Source of the DNA: Cyanoderma ruficeps
Lineage: Eukaryota; Chordata; Aves; Passeriformes; Timaliidae
NCBI GenBank assembly: GCA_008694505.1
Contig: VZDJ01000116.1
Coordinates: 18,837,716 to 18,901,715 of the forward strand
DNA: 64,000 bases
Reading direction: 5' to 3'
The notes beneath the pieces are model-generated. The model ran no database searches, was not told where the DNA came from, and was given only the letters and a program-made list of their open reading frames with translations. The position numbers and the translations under genes were made by a program. Every line of letters starts with the position of its first letter. Positions within the stretch are counted from its first letter, which is position 1. Of the stretch, positions 35,850 through 48,200 are shown one piece after another.

Positions 35850-36130
35850 TTCCCGCTCGCGGGACTGGCACCAGGATCGGGACCTGGACCACGACCGGCC
35901 GCTCCCTCAGGCTCCACGCCCGCCCCTCAGCCCCGCAGCGCTTCCCACCGCGCGCAGGCGCCAACGGCCCGCCCCGCCCGGGCACGAGCGGCGCGCAGGC
36001 GCGGGGCCGCCCGGCCCGCCCCTGCCCCGGCGGCGGGAGGTTGAAGCGCCTGAGGCAGGCGGGGACGGAAGGGCGCTTCCGCCGGGTTCTTTCATTCTCC
36101 TCCCGGTCCTGGGGGGTTTGTGCTCCCCGA
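35850..36130 (+). promoter_or_regulatory. SFR1: CpG island, probable SFR1 promoter
   Basis: The only strongly GC- and CpG-rich stretch in the window. It holds two copies of GCGCAGGCGC (35952-35961 and 35993-36002), resembling the NRF1 palindrome; a GC-box run (CCGCCCCGCCC, around 35969-35979); and ETS-like cores ACGGAAGG (36065) and GCTTCCGC (36075). No TATA box is evident. This composition is typical of a housekeeping promoter and it lies upstream of SFR1 on the correct side. The transcription start is not determined. Confidence 0.75.
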
Positions 36131-36415
36131 GGGGCCTCCCTTTTCTTCTCAGCCCTGCGGGTTGGTGCTGTGGCTGCGTTTTTGGGGTGCAACCCCTCAG
36201 AACGAGTTCCACCGGTCTGTAGCGCTGCTTATGGGCCGCTCAGCCTTAGTCCTGCTTCTCTGCGGGTGGAAAACTAGCAAAGCAAAAGCTGTCCTGAGTT
36301 CATAGAGCCTTTTGTTGTTGAGACAGTAAAAGGAGTGAGTGCCGTTATATAACGTAGCTAATAAGTAGGAAAACTGAGGACGTAGTTACAGACGTACCCA
36401 AAGTGCAAAAGTCAA

Positions 36416-36421
36416 GTAAGT
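36416..36421 (+). other. SFR1: Candidate 5' splice site ending SFR1 exon 1
   Basis: CAA|GTAAGT is a consensus donor about 300 bp downstream of the CpG island and is a plausible end for a 5' non-coding exon joining the acceptor at 37811. No coding similarity supports it, and shorter first exons inside the island are possible. Confidence 0.25.
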
Positions 36422-37811
36422 ACTGAAAAGCAAAATTGTCTTTCCCTCTTCTAACTAAAATTTTCTTTACTTGCTGGACAGAATTTTTTGTGTGGTGAAC
36501 AGCATTACTGCTTAAAAATGTCAAGGATTCTTAGCCTAAGATACAGGAAAAGGATTTTAAGCGTGCAGGAGACTTGTGTGAATGTGCTGCCAAGTAACAG
36601 CATTAGCCAACCAGTGGAAAAAGTATTTGTTATGGTCATTTGAAAACAAATTTGCATTAGAAGTAAAGGCAGAGTTGTAGGATAGTTTGGGTCTTTTAAA
36701 GTTATCTCTTAGGTTTGAAATGATTCTGCTCCTTGGAAAGACTTATTACAAACTTGTGATATACAGTATACATAAGAATGATGTAGCTTTTTCTAGGCTC
36801 TTGCTTACAACAAGAAATAATAGTATTAAACTTCCATCATATTTAATGGATGTTGTGGGCTTCCTGTTTAATTGGTAGATTGTTAAAATACCCAATTAAC
36901 TAGACTCTTTACTAAGGTCTGGGATTTTTTAACAGAGTGCCATATGTTCAGTTTTGAACGGCTGGGGGGGAATATTGACTTCTAAGATAAATGAGGACCT
37001 CCATCCTTTGGTATCAAGCCAGGAAGACCAGGGTTGCTGGGCTATTAAGGCTTTGGCATACTGAAGCTTTGGGAGTCTTCATCTGTGAAGAGGAAGCCCC
37101 TTGTGCCAGCCCTGTGTTGCCTAGTTTTGGTTTGCAGGATTTTATTCTTGAGAGGCTTCTGTTTGAAAACTCCTAATTGCAATTTGCAGGTGAGTGGAGG
37201 TGCAGCTGTGGATTTTCCAGCTGCATTCTGGTCATTAGTAGGTGGTTCACAACTGCTAAACGAAGTTAAACATTGCCAAATCGATTTGATGTTGGTTCCT
37301 GCTGGGAGGTGTGACTTAACCACTTTAATTAAGGTGCCTTTCTGGGTGAGCTTGGGATGCTTCCTGTTAATCCAAACTTCCACCTGTGTGAGTAATTACT
37401 TTTTTAAGCAGCATCCCCAGAAGGTTGAAATGAGACTGGATTGTTTTCAGAGACCTGAATACCCAATTATATTGTTCTACAGAAAAGATTAATTGTTTAT
37501 ACTTGTGGACAACAAAAATCTTCCTGGCTCCACAGAGCTTTAGGAGTGAGGGGAAAAATAATATATAAAATGGATTGTAAAAGACTTTATAGCAGTTAGT
37601 AGTGTCATGCATCTCTTAAAGAAAAACTGTTTACAAAGCAAGATGCTACTTAGCATATGTAACAGTTTTGTAACTTAAGCAGATGTCTTTTTTGAACATG
37701 CCAATTAGAAAATCATAGAATTTCATATTAGACCTTTTTACTAATTTCTGCAGCCACATGGCTCGTTATAATGCAGCATAATAAACCATAATTCATTCTG
37801 TCATTTAACAG

Positions 37812-37927
37812 AGAGTGCTGTTCATCTCGAGATGGAAGAGTCAGTGCTGGATAAATTGCCATCTCTGTGCAATACTCCAAAGGATTCTGGGGCAGCACCT
37901 GCACAGGGGACTAGTTCAGGGAAGCAG
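37812..37927 (+). CDS. SFR1: SFR1 exon 2 with probable start codon
   Basis: Acceptor TCATTTAACAG; donor GTATGC. The ATG at 37832-37834 starts [18 protein letters not shown], where human SFR1 has MESPSD...STP. The exon ends ...SSGKQ in phase 0, aligned with human SSRKQ. The 20 nt before the ATG may be 5'UTR or, less likely, code for an N-terminal extension. Confidence 0.85.
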
Positions 37928-39773
37928 GTATGCAGACTTACTACTTTTCCCATAATGTGATTCTTCACAGTAACAGAAATGCTTGTGAAATCATCAAGGA
38001 GTCAGAAGTCACTGAGATACTGGTGCTGGAGGGGTGGAGACAGGCACCTTGTACCTCTGGCTATAGGCCGTGCAGGTAAGGAATGTGTCGGGTGTACTCT
38101 GCTCTGAAAATGCAGATGTTTGCTGTGAATACAAAGTGATGGAGCCACATAACCCAAACACCATACTAATAATTTTAAATACTATATAGAGTGTGTAGTG
38201 GATTTTTTGCTTGTTTGTTTTAATCTGTCATCTTCAGTTTCCTCAAATCCTAGTTTTTCTGGGTTGCTGTGCATGCAGGATGACTTTCTGTGACTCCTTT
38301 GTTCCAGTGGAACAAAGTACAATGCTTTCAGTTTGCATATTCTCCACAGTGCTGAGCTCTGCTTTGGCCCTATCCCAGTGTGTGAAATGGTGATACTGTC
38401 ACACTCAGCATCCAGATCTGTGCAGGACAGGCCTGGTTTGAAAGTATTCCATAACTAATCCCTCCCTCCCGTGTTTTAGTGCATTTCTGTAAATAAAAAT
38501 GTTGGACACAGATTATAAAAAAATCATTATTTTGAAGGAAAAAAATCTTCTTAGATGCTTGTGAAGTGTCTTGAAGCATGGACAGGTCAAAATTATACAT
38601 GTATTTCTAATATGCTCTAGAATACAGATGTTTTGTACTAGTTCTAACACAGACGTGTAGGATAGAACAGCAGAAAAAATAACCCTTACCTCCATGAAAC
38701 TAGAGGGGAAATTGATAGAATAAAATTAGCCAAGTTGAAACATGCTGTATTTCTTTTTCACAAAGACTAGATGAGTAAGTTTCCCTCAACAGAATACAGG
38801 ATTTTTGTCCAACAAAATGTGGAGCTATACCTTTCCATATCTTGTAGCTGTGTATGCAAATACATGTGAAAGGAAGAAGTTAACTTTGTTAAAGGTTTTG
38901 AAGGCTATACAGAGAATTAGGAAGCCTGGCTTTACAATGCTAGTTAAGTATATGTAAATAATAATGATGGCTAACAGATGTTTGAGATTTGATAAAAATT
39001 TAAGATTAACCTGACCACCTGGGGTTTTTGGGTTTGTTTATTTTACTTTTTAGCAAATGAGTGCAGCTCTGAGGGAACGATTAAGGAAAACAAGACGTTC
39101 ATTTAATGCCAATTTTACAGCGGCAAAGCGGCTCAAAATAGACCCCGATGAAAAAGACTCCGCTGGTGCTGACACAGGGTGCTCGCCAGAGACAGCTACA
39201 GACTGTTCTGGATTACAAGATGGTTCTGAAGACCTGGGAGGAAATGGCCCTGGACACACACGTTTCAAAAGTCCCTCACAGGAGAGCAATCCCTGTGGAT
39301 CAGCAGAGAATTTGGATGTGCTCCAGGTTGATCCTGGTCAGCAGCAGTCCCTGGAAGAAAAAGTAAAGCTGCTGAAACAAGTGCAAGAGAAAGAAGAGCT
39401 ACTTCGTAGGCTCAAACTGGTGAAGATGTATCGATCCAAGGTGAGGCAATGCCCACTGGTTTTTTAGTGTGGTGTTTGTGTGTTGTCTCAGTTTAAGGCA
39501 TTTTATAAGAGTATCTGCAGGGTATGAAAACCCCCTTGTGTCAGCAGATGACTCCTCTTTGTTTGTTTGTCCCAATTTCAGAACAACCTGTCCGAGCTGC
39601 AGGCTTTGATCGTGAAGTGGAGAAGCAGCACCCAGCTGATGCTGCATGAGCTGCAGTCGGCCTTCTCTGCAGATGGCAACAAAGTGACTCTCACTCAGCT
39701 CATCGATACTTTTGGCTTAGAAGACCAATTGCTGCACTACAGCAGAACAGAAGAAGATTTTGTAGATGCATAA
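37812..39773 (+). CDS. SFR1: SWI5-dependent homologous recombination repair protein 1 (MEIR5)
   Basis: SFR1 pairs with SWI5; the complex stabilises and stimulates RAD51 filaments in homologous recombination in the nucleus. Three exons: 37812-37927, 39054-39440 and 39582-39773, all GT-AG and phase 0. From the ATG at 37832 they encode 224 residues to TAA at 39771-39773. Residues 34-45 ([12 protein letters not shown]) and the C-terminal part match human SFR1 closely, with shared [17 protein letters not shown] and LLHY. Residues about 125-161 form a charged coiled coil, the known SWI5-binding part. The human protein I recall is about 245 residues with a short extra N-terminus. Here exon 2 is open upstream of the ATG for six codons, but no suitable start was found in the CpG island. 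CFAP43 converges from the right. Confidence 0.95.
39054..39440 (+). CDS. SFR1: SFR1 exon 3
   Basis: Acceptor TACTTTTTAG; donor GTGAGG. 129 codons. Opens [19 protein letters not shown] (human [18 protein letters not shown]). The middle is acidic, serine-rich and poorly conserved. It ends with the coiled coil [19 protein letters not shown] and MYRSK. Confidence 0.97.
39582..39773 (+). CDS. SFR1: SFR1 terminal coding exon
   Basis: Acceptor CCCAATTTCAG. Encodes [19 protein letters not shown] through [19 protein letters not shown] and ends EEDFVDA before TAA. Collinear with human NDLSQLQLLIKKWRSCSQL and LTQLIDHYGLDDKLLHYNR. This is the conserved SWI5-interacting C-terminus. Confidence 0.97.
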   Translation, partial: NNLSELQALIVKWRSSTQLMLHELQSAFSADGNKVTLTQLIDTFGLEDQLLHYSRTEEDFVDA

Positions 39774-39823
39774 TCTACAGTTGCAGAGTTTTCTTCGCAC
39801 AGACACAAAAGCAGAAAAGACTG

Positions 39824-39829
39824 AATAAA
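39824..39829 (+). terminator. SFR1: SFR1 polyadenylation signal (proximal AATAAA)
   Basis: Canonical AATAAA 51 bases after the SFR1 stop, followed by GT-rich sequence (gattgtgttagaagtggtgg). Further AATAAA hexamers near 40024 and 40578 could give longer 3'UTRs. Confidence 0.65.
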
Positions 39830-41930
39830 TTCTGATTGTGTTAGAAGTGGTGGTCAGACAATGGACTTTATGCTTTGGGGTGAGGAGGTTTTCTCCAGAG
39901 ATACCTGTAAAGCTGTGTCCATACATACAGTAGGCACTGTAAAAGGCATTATTTAATGGAAAAAATCAAACTGGTGATGTTTTGGAGAATCTGGCTTAAG
40001 GACTTGGTCAGTGAATTTTTATTTAATAAAAAAAATATTACGTTATAGTTAACAGGTAGAAAGCAGTCCATTTTTTCATTAGTCTCTGCATGGTTACTTG
40101 TATTGAAATAACTCAAATTGTCAATTCTGTTCATGTTCAGATGGGGAACAGTTCAATTTATTTGTAGATACACCCATTTTACAAATGTCTTCCTGGTGCC
40201 AGTCAGCCAATGAAGGCTAATGACAGCATTTTGTGGGTTAAGTGAAGATAACTAATTTTGATGATGTTAATATTCCAGAACTGAGAGAAGATGTTCTCAC
40301 TGGCTTTAACTCCTGCTGAGGGAACTGTGCTGGACTGCAGTTGCTTCCAGGGACTGGTCCAGGCAGTCTCTTCAGGGCTGCTGTCTCATAAGCATTCTGC
40401 CACAGCCTGAGGTAACAGAAGGGAAGAAAATGGAAACCAACTTTCTATTCTCCTGCTACATCTGAGAGCCAAGGTGTTTTCTCTTCAAATAAATAAGAAA
40501 AACAAGGCCTTGTTTATGGGATTGCTTCAAATATAGCATCATAAAGCTGAAAAAATCTTTACCATTTTATTTATTCTCTAATAAATGCCTTTTTAAAAAG
40601 TTTTTTTTATTTAACTTGAAATTGCTTATTTTTTCATCATGGTGACTTCTGGTTTTTATTTTCTCTAAAATCACTGCTTTTCAAGTGTAACAATCCATAA
40701 ATCTTAACTACTTCACAATTCTCCCTGCTAGGAATCTTGTTTTCTCATTGGTTATGCCCTATCTCTTTTGTTTACAGGTGCTATATCCTGTTTTCTTAAT
40801 AAGGGAGTAATTTCTTAGCTCAAGAATAAGAAAATCAAAGATCATACAGATCTTTTAACCATTGGTAAGGCTCCTTAAACTTCAGCCTGTACCTGCAGCT
40901 TGCTCTTAAGAATACTTACTTGCTGTCCAGAATTAATGCAGCACACCCTTTATTGTAAGTCACATTTTGAGTATGAAAGCACTATTTCTCTGCCTTTTAG
41001 GCTAGTGCACAAAGGTGCTGTGCCTGGTGAAAGGGCCAGTTCTCTCCCCCGAGGTCCTTGGCACGTTTGGAACAGTGCTGCTTTTAGGGCAATTTCAGCA
41101 GAAAGACAAAAGGCCTTGTATTAAGTGAGATGTAATTAGAATCCTTACAACTCCCTCGTAGAGATGGTAAAGCAAAAAAAAGAGAGGCACAGGATCACAA
41201 CTGAAATTGTTTTTTCTTACAAATGTATAATTTTAAACTAAAATAGCAAAGCTACTCTTGCTCTCACAATGAAATAGGTTTAGATGTCCTGTGAATTTAT
41301 GCAAGAATTGACACACACCATGGAACAGGGAAATAAAAGGCAGGGAGCATGCCTGAGCAGTAGTGAACATTATCACAGGTTCGTTATTTTTCTGAGCTGT
41401 CGTGGAAGGAGCTGGAGCTGGCAGGAGAATACCCTACAGCTCAATGTAAAGGGGTGGGGGATGCCAGCAACTATTTCAGGAGGCCAGATGCTTCCAAACC
41501 AGGTTTTCCTGTGTTTCTGCCCTTGGCAGCAGCCACAGCTCCTGCTGGCTGTGGGTGATTGTACCATGATAAGGCACAGCTGCCTTTGGCACACGTGGTC
41601 AGGACTAAGCATCCTTACACCTGCTCAGACACCTACACCTGTGCCATCACAAGGGTAAATGATTATGTCAAACCCACAGACACGAACTATAGCAGATGCC
41701 AATTCACAGATTTCTTTACCTTTAAAAGGTTCTACAATTGAGTATTGCAAACAATGGACATACAAATATACCTGCTCTATCAGTCTACAATTTCTTGTAT
41801 CCTTTGTTTTCTGTAATGAGCTATATGGTTTATATAATAAAACCCATAGAAATAAATCTCATCAACTGAAATATAATGGGCTTAAGACTAGGTGTTGAAA
41901 ATACAAATCAGACAATCATGCATCTTTCAA
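39830..41930. other. Intergenic region between convergent SFR1 and CFAP43
   Basis: No coding signal. It may hold the distal SFR1 3'UTR. The open frame 41284-41658 (plus, 124 codons) resembles nothing and overlaps one on the other strand. Confidence 0.6.
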
Positions 41931-41935
41931 ATTCC

Positions 41936-41941
41936 TTTATT
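41936..41941 (-). terminator. CFAP43: CFAP43 polyadenylation signal
   Basis: AATAAA on the minus strand, 121 bases beyond the CFAP43 stop codon, implying a 3'UTR of roughly 140 nt. Confidence 0.7.
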
Positions 41942-42062
41942 TTAAAAGGAATTACAGAAGAAACAATTTGTGGAAAGAGAAGTTCACGGAGAAGTATCAG
42001 GTCTCAAAACTCTTTTCCTTAGATAAGACCATGGTATTATCCATCTACCTAGACTCTGATTT

Positions 42063-42220
42063 TTAAATAATATGGACTGTCCTTGGTTTCCAACTTTCAG
42101 CTTCTGACAGAAGAATTGCACGCTGTTTTTCCTGTTCCCTTATAAGGATCCGTAGATATTTCTGCTTCACGATCTCTTGGTAACGCTGCCTTGTGATCTT
42201 TTCAGAAATGTCCCGTGTGT
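42063..42220 (-). CDS. CFAP43: CFAP43 terminal coding exon
   Basis: Acceptor TTGTTTTCTGCAG. Completes an Asp codon and encodes [37 protein letters not shown] and [14 protein letters not shown] before TAA (42063-42065). Helical and basic like the human C-terminus. Confidence 0.94.
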
Positions 42221-45200
42221 CTGCAGAAAACAAAGTATTAGTGTTAGCCTGTGCTCACAGGGGATGTGTAGTTTATATTTATGCAGGAGCTGTCCTGGGG
42301 TTATTCCAAGTTCTGTATAAAATAGGCAAACATTTTAAAAAAGGCTCACAGTTGGGCTTAAGAGCCTTTATAGTACTGAATAAAGCAAAGATACTTCAAA
42401 AAGGCACTGGGCATGCTTTCTTTAGCTTCTAGCAAGTACCCAGTGTTCTGAAAATCTCTAACTGATTTCCACTAGTGGAAAGATGTCTAAGTTTTCCTAA
42501 TACCAAACACTATTCTTAGCTGCACATTTCTTCCTCAGTTCTCTTGGAAGGGTGAAAAGAAGCCCATTGAATAGCTCTCAGAAAAAATTAAAGCATGTTG
42601 CCTAATGAGGTTATTAATGACTGTAATAGTTTGACCTGAACAGTTTCAGGAATGAAGTCAATTAGCTTTGATTACATGAGCCACGGGAGTTTCCAGGTGA
42701 CTCTCCAGTAGCCATGTTAGGTTTTGGAAGGAAGGACTCTGCCCATTGTACACATACAGTGACACACAGGCATTCCTTGCCCCTCAGCTGATGGTGGAGA
42801 ACAGCATTGTCCAGCCTTGGAATTATTTTCTGAATGTTCTTTGCTTGTCCCTTAAATCCTTGCATTACTGGACTCACCAGCTGCCTTGAAGATGTGCATC
42901 CTTTCTGACACAGAGACCAGCATTTCCTTCAGCTGCAGGCTGAGCTCGTAGTTCGCTTCCTCTTTTAGATGGATGCACTTCTTCAGCTCTCTGACTTTTT
43001 TCTGATGTTTTTTCACATTCTTCTTGTGCAACTGTCCATTTTGAGATGAAAAGCAAAATATATAAAGCAAATATATATATAAAATATAAAGCAAATATAT
43101 GAGCTCATACAAAAACTGTTCAGAGAAGCACATAATGAAAAGCTATAATTTTAAGCACTGTGTTGTAGCTTGATAAACTTTCATGTATGTTGATTTGACA
43201 GTAGCACATTGTAAGCTTTACTTTGTAGCACATTGTAAACTTTACTTTGTAAAGTGTCTTTCACACATGGTATCTCAGTTTTTGGAGTTCTAATTTAAGG
43301 AGCAGCCAAGGAATAAAGAGGTATAGGTCAGGAAGGGAGATATATTAAAGATAAAACTTGAAAGGCAAAGGGAAAAAAGGAAGTCAATGGAATCAGTGAG
43401 TTAAGGACATGCTCTTGGCTGCTGGGAGCTGCTGAAGCGGATGGATGGGCTGTAAAGGGACAAGATAAATAGTAAAGCTTGAAGAGGAAGAGGAAGCTGA
43501 TGCCAACTAGCACAGCTTGGAGAAAATCCAGTGAAATCACGTAAAAATAAGGACAGTCATAATCTGAAGGATGAAATACATGAGGTAGCCAGCAAATCAG
43601 ATTGTTGTGTCTCATTTTGAATACAGAGGGGAGGAATGCTATGAACAGGCTGGTGCTTCTGGGGAGAAACATTAAACAGTGAAGACTGAAAGAATGTTTC
43701 ATTAGAAATGGAAGAGTGACTTTTATAGGCAGTGCTATGTAAGAAATGATTAGCAGATCTGCATTCAGATGTTCAGGATAGAAAAATATTTAATTCCAGT
43801 AACAGAGCAAGTAGATAGGCTTCATCTCTGCAGCAATCCATGTATGATGACTGCTTCCAAACACTAGAGAACTGCTCCTGTAGACAGCACAGCTCAAGTT
43901 GAGGAAACTATTGAAAGCCAGATGGACAAATACATGATATATCTGTATTTTTATCTGTGTGTGCTATTTTGGGTGCGGTCCAACAGTCCTTGAGTTAGAA
44001 TGCTATATCAATTACACTTATTTTCAGAATGCTATATCAATTGCACTTATTCTTTCAAACACCTCTTGCTAACAAAGGCAAGGAGCTGCATTTAAACTGA
44101 GGCTGTGTCTCAGATGTGGTGGTTCCCTTGGATTTACCTTATCCATGACACCAAGGCTCTGCTCCATCCCTGCTAAGTGCTGAGTGATGTGGGTTTCATA
44201 GTTGTGAACGGTTAGGAACTGAAGAAATAAAACCAGAAAGAAATTATCTTTTGTCTGTTCATTCTCAACACTTCCACCCTTCTATAAAAAAATCATGCTA
44301 TGTGAAACTCAAAAAAACTAGAATTCTGCAGTGGTACAGCTTACTAGTGATCATAAATGGACCTTGTAAGGATATGTTTGGATGCTGTGTGAGTACTAAA
44401 CTGTGCAGCTGTTAAAAAGAATGTTATTTATTATATATTTATAATGGAAACAAGGGCTAAACAAGTATGCTGAGGTTGTCAAAAACCCCAAGCTGTGCTT
44501 TTGCTTATAATGTAACGTAAACTAACATAGCTGGAGGCCTAAGACAGACTGTCTTTAGGCTGGAGAGGAAAATTATTATTTTCTGTCCAGTGGCTTCCCA
44601 ATCATTCTTACTTCTTTCACTGTTCTGTCTGCATAGTCTGCATAGTAATTGACAGATCAGAGAATTTATTGATTTTTTCCTTGAGCACACTGCTACTAAA
44701 ATACCTCTCTATCAAATGACAAATGGCAAACCCCATAATGTTTTATGGATCTATACAGGCAGTAGACAGGTTTCTGTAGATGCAGATTCATCCTTCCAGA
44801 GTACTGTCCCACCAAAGTGACTGGCAGAATTCTGTGGACTGTTCTAGTTAGAGGAGGAGAAACAAGAAAGACTCAAAAGGAGTCCTGGCCTACAGGATTG
44901 AACTTCTTTATTCACTGCTTCATTAACAGCCCTCATTCCAGATGGTCTCAGGTCCTTGCCCACACCCATTTATCTAAGCCATATTTCTTTCCATTCCTGT
45001 TGTTGGGGTATCTGTTACCTTGTCTTTCCCACTAACCCCATATTTCTAACCAAAAGGTGACTGTCAGTCAATTCCCTCAGGGCATTCAAGTTCTGATTAA
45101 ACTGGTAAATGCCTTTACTATGGGTAGTCTAATTCTCTATGAAGGGCAAGAGTTCTGCTCATCAGTTTAATGAACTGAGCTAACAACAACAGAGGTGATA

Positions 45201-48200
45201 AATTTGTCACAAGAATTTTTCAGTGCACCATCACATCACCTCTTTGGAAAGCTGTTCTGGTGACTGGTGTTAGTTATGAAAGTCCTGTGGCTGTGATTCA
45301 GAACAAGAATTTTGTGGAGCAGCAATACAAATAAAGATTAAGCAAAACATAGATTTTGAATTTTCTTCTGATCTTTTGATGGAATTGCAATAGCCTTACC
45401 TGCTGTCCAACACTTTCCTTCTTTACTGTGCTTTATAGCTGTCCCCACTGCTGTATCTCCAGCCTACCCATCCTTCAACATCCCTTACTCCAAACCTTGA
45501 TGCCACCCACCTCATCACCATAAGATTTCCCTACAGTCTTCTACTTCCCATGCTGCAATACTCTCAGGCTTTCCCTAAAACCTTTCTTCTTCTTTCTTCT
45601 CCCAGTGGTATCCTTGGCTGTGTCCCACAACCTTTACCCATTTTTTCTGGCCTGCCAGCTTGTCCAAAGCTATGCAACTCCTGTCATGCTGGCCGGCTGC
45701 CCCTCCTGCCTGCCGGGCATGGCAAACACTTCCCTGTTCTGCTGCTGGGCCAGCAAATGGCAGTGAGGGGGTGGCACTCGGCGAGGCGGCCGTAGGAACG
45801 CTCAGGCTCCGTGTAGAGAGCAGCGTTAGGGGATTTCTGTGCCGTGCCCGATGCGGCATCTCAGACCTTCCACTTAAGGACTCTGCTCGACTTGAGAGAT
45901 CTGTTCCTTGTGGCTGCAAAATTCTGATTCCTTATTCAACGCCAATTTTGAAACACTAAGAGTTAGGGCCAATTTTGCCTTAATTTACACTGCAACATCC
46001 CAAAGAATTTCATCACTGCTCAATCTCGTGATTAAGACTTCCCTTTGAAAGCTGAATTGTTGACCTATTAGGAATCACGTTTCTCTAGTAAGATGAGATT
46101 TATGAGGTATAAATATAAACGACCTTTCTTACAGGTATAAGCAGCATAATTTTCAGTTAAAATATAAATCAGTTAAAAGCAACTCACTAGCTGGCAATCT
46201 TTTGAAATAGGTAGTATTACAATATCCCGAGCCTTCTCTTTCAGATCTTGTATCTGCATTTTCATTTTCTTGTGTTCCCATTCCAGCTGTATTATTCCTT
46301 TAGAGAAGTCTTTAAATTCTACCATGGCAGTAATTTTTTTTTCTCCTTGAGCCTAAAAAGAGATCAATCTTCATTAACACACTTTATAGATTATGGAATA
46401 ATTGTTTGCAACAAGATGGGCAAGTTTCCAAAGTCATAATTTTAGTCAATCAAACATGCTATACTGCAGTCTCTTTCCAGACTTTGCTCCAGATGGTTAT
46501 CTTTTAAGGAAGTTCATTCTCATTTATGCTCTGTGTCACAGCCTTAGATCACAGAAATAGATGAAGAAAATGACAACTAACCTCTCCCTCCATCTATCTA
46601 TCTTATATAAGAATGGAAAGGCATTTTAGTTCTACAAAATATAAGCTTGTACTGTTTAAGGTATTTTCTAGATGTTACTGAAGGCTTTGTGCAGTAGCAG
46701 TAAAAGACAATTTTTGTACAGTTAGAATGTCTAAAAAAAGGACATTTCATGAGGGTATGAAAAACTGTTTTAAGTATCATAACCAGTTTCACCTTACACA
46801 AAAAACTGTATTAATTTTTAATCTGAGCCACTATTCAAATGCTTCTTAACATGACTGTAAGTTTGCCTGAGGGAATTTTTGGACTGGTGCCCCTGGTATT
46901 AGCATTTCTAGTTACAATGTATGTGTAAGTGATGGTGTGCCTGAAGACTGTGGCCATTTCATTGATCTGAATTGTATTGATCAAACATCAAGAAAGCAGA
47001 CTGCACTGCAATCTTTACATCATGAGAAGAGACATTAGAGAATTCTTAATAGCTTCTAGATTACAATTGAGTCTGCTGGTGTGTTGTAATGAATTGAAAC
47101 TAAATGTCAAACTGGAGAAAAAGCTGAGCCCCTGAAGGACAATACATTTGTTTAGAAAGCTTAAATTTCCTCCAGATAATGTAAATTACCGCAAGAGTGC
47201 AATTCAGTTCTTCAACAACACTCCTGTCAATGAGAACAGCATCACTGTAGTCTGGGATCTGAGTACTTTCCAATTCCACCTGTCCTTGTTTTAGCAAAAA
47301 CTGGACAGTCACATTCTGCTCAAGCTTCATCTTCTCCTCCTTCAGCCTAAGATGGCAGAAAATAAAAACAGCCTTGAGTGATTTCAACAGGATTATATAA
47401 ATCCTCCCAGGATTTTCAATGTTTGTATTTATTATTGGTAGGTGGTATGTTCATGTAGGGCTTAGGCTTTGACAGACTCTCTCTTCTGTTTGCTGCTAAA
47501 GTGACTACAAAATCTGAAACTTATGGTATATGTATACATAAAGTTTTCAAGCACTGGATTCAGTTTAACGTACTCTAGCAGATGTTCTGAGGGAAAATGT
47601 TATCACTGAAAAGAAATCTTAATGTCAATTGGAAAGAAAACAAAAAGAGACTTCAGCCAGGGCCCATTTTCCTGTATATTTTACTTTGGAATTTATCCTT
47701 GAATGACAATGAATGTGAAAATTTTGTAGATGAAAATAGTGCAGGTCCAAGCAGCAATGAAACCTGGATAAAAGAGCGCTGGAGAACAGAGGTGTATAAT
47801 TTTGTTTGTAACTTTTAGTTCTGTGTTAGTGGAGTATTAAAGGTTATGTGAACATAGGAAAAGACAGGAAATTACCAAGTGAGTTCTTGGAAAGTGTTCT
47901 CTAATTCTGACTTCATCTTCTCATTTTCATCCACTCTTCTCTGGAGACAGGCCTGCATGTCTGCCAGTGGTAGGGCCTTCCATTTCACCTAGGCAAGCAA
48001 CATTGTCACATTCCCAACTTCTCCAACTTTATGTGTCAGGCCAAGCCTCTTTGAGGACAGACAAGACAAGTTCTTAAGAAGATATCTGTATACATAAATA
48101 TGCAGCTCAGTATTTTGAGAATCTCAGTAGAGCATGTGAGACAAAGGTTACAACCCTTATACTCTGCTCAGGAAATTATTTGTTCATATATGCATAGTTT

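Noticed and set aside
35659..36222. 187-codon plus-strand open frame over the CpG island, the longest in the window
   Set aside because: It starts inside the CR1 3' end and runs through the GC-rich island, where stops are rare in all frames. Its composition is repetitive Pro/Arg, with no family resemblance and open frames on the opposite strand too.
43328..43702. 124-codon hydrophobic minus-strand frame resembling a membrane protein
   Set aside because: Wholly inside a CFAP43 intron, pyrimidine-rich on that strand, with no acceptor or donor fitting CFAP43 phase.
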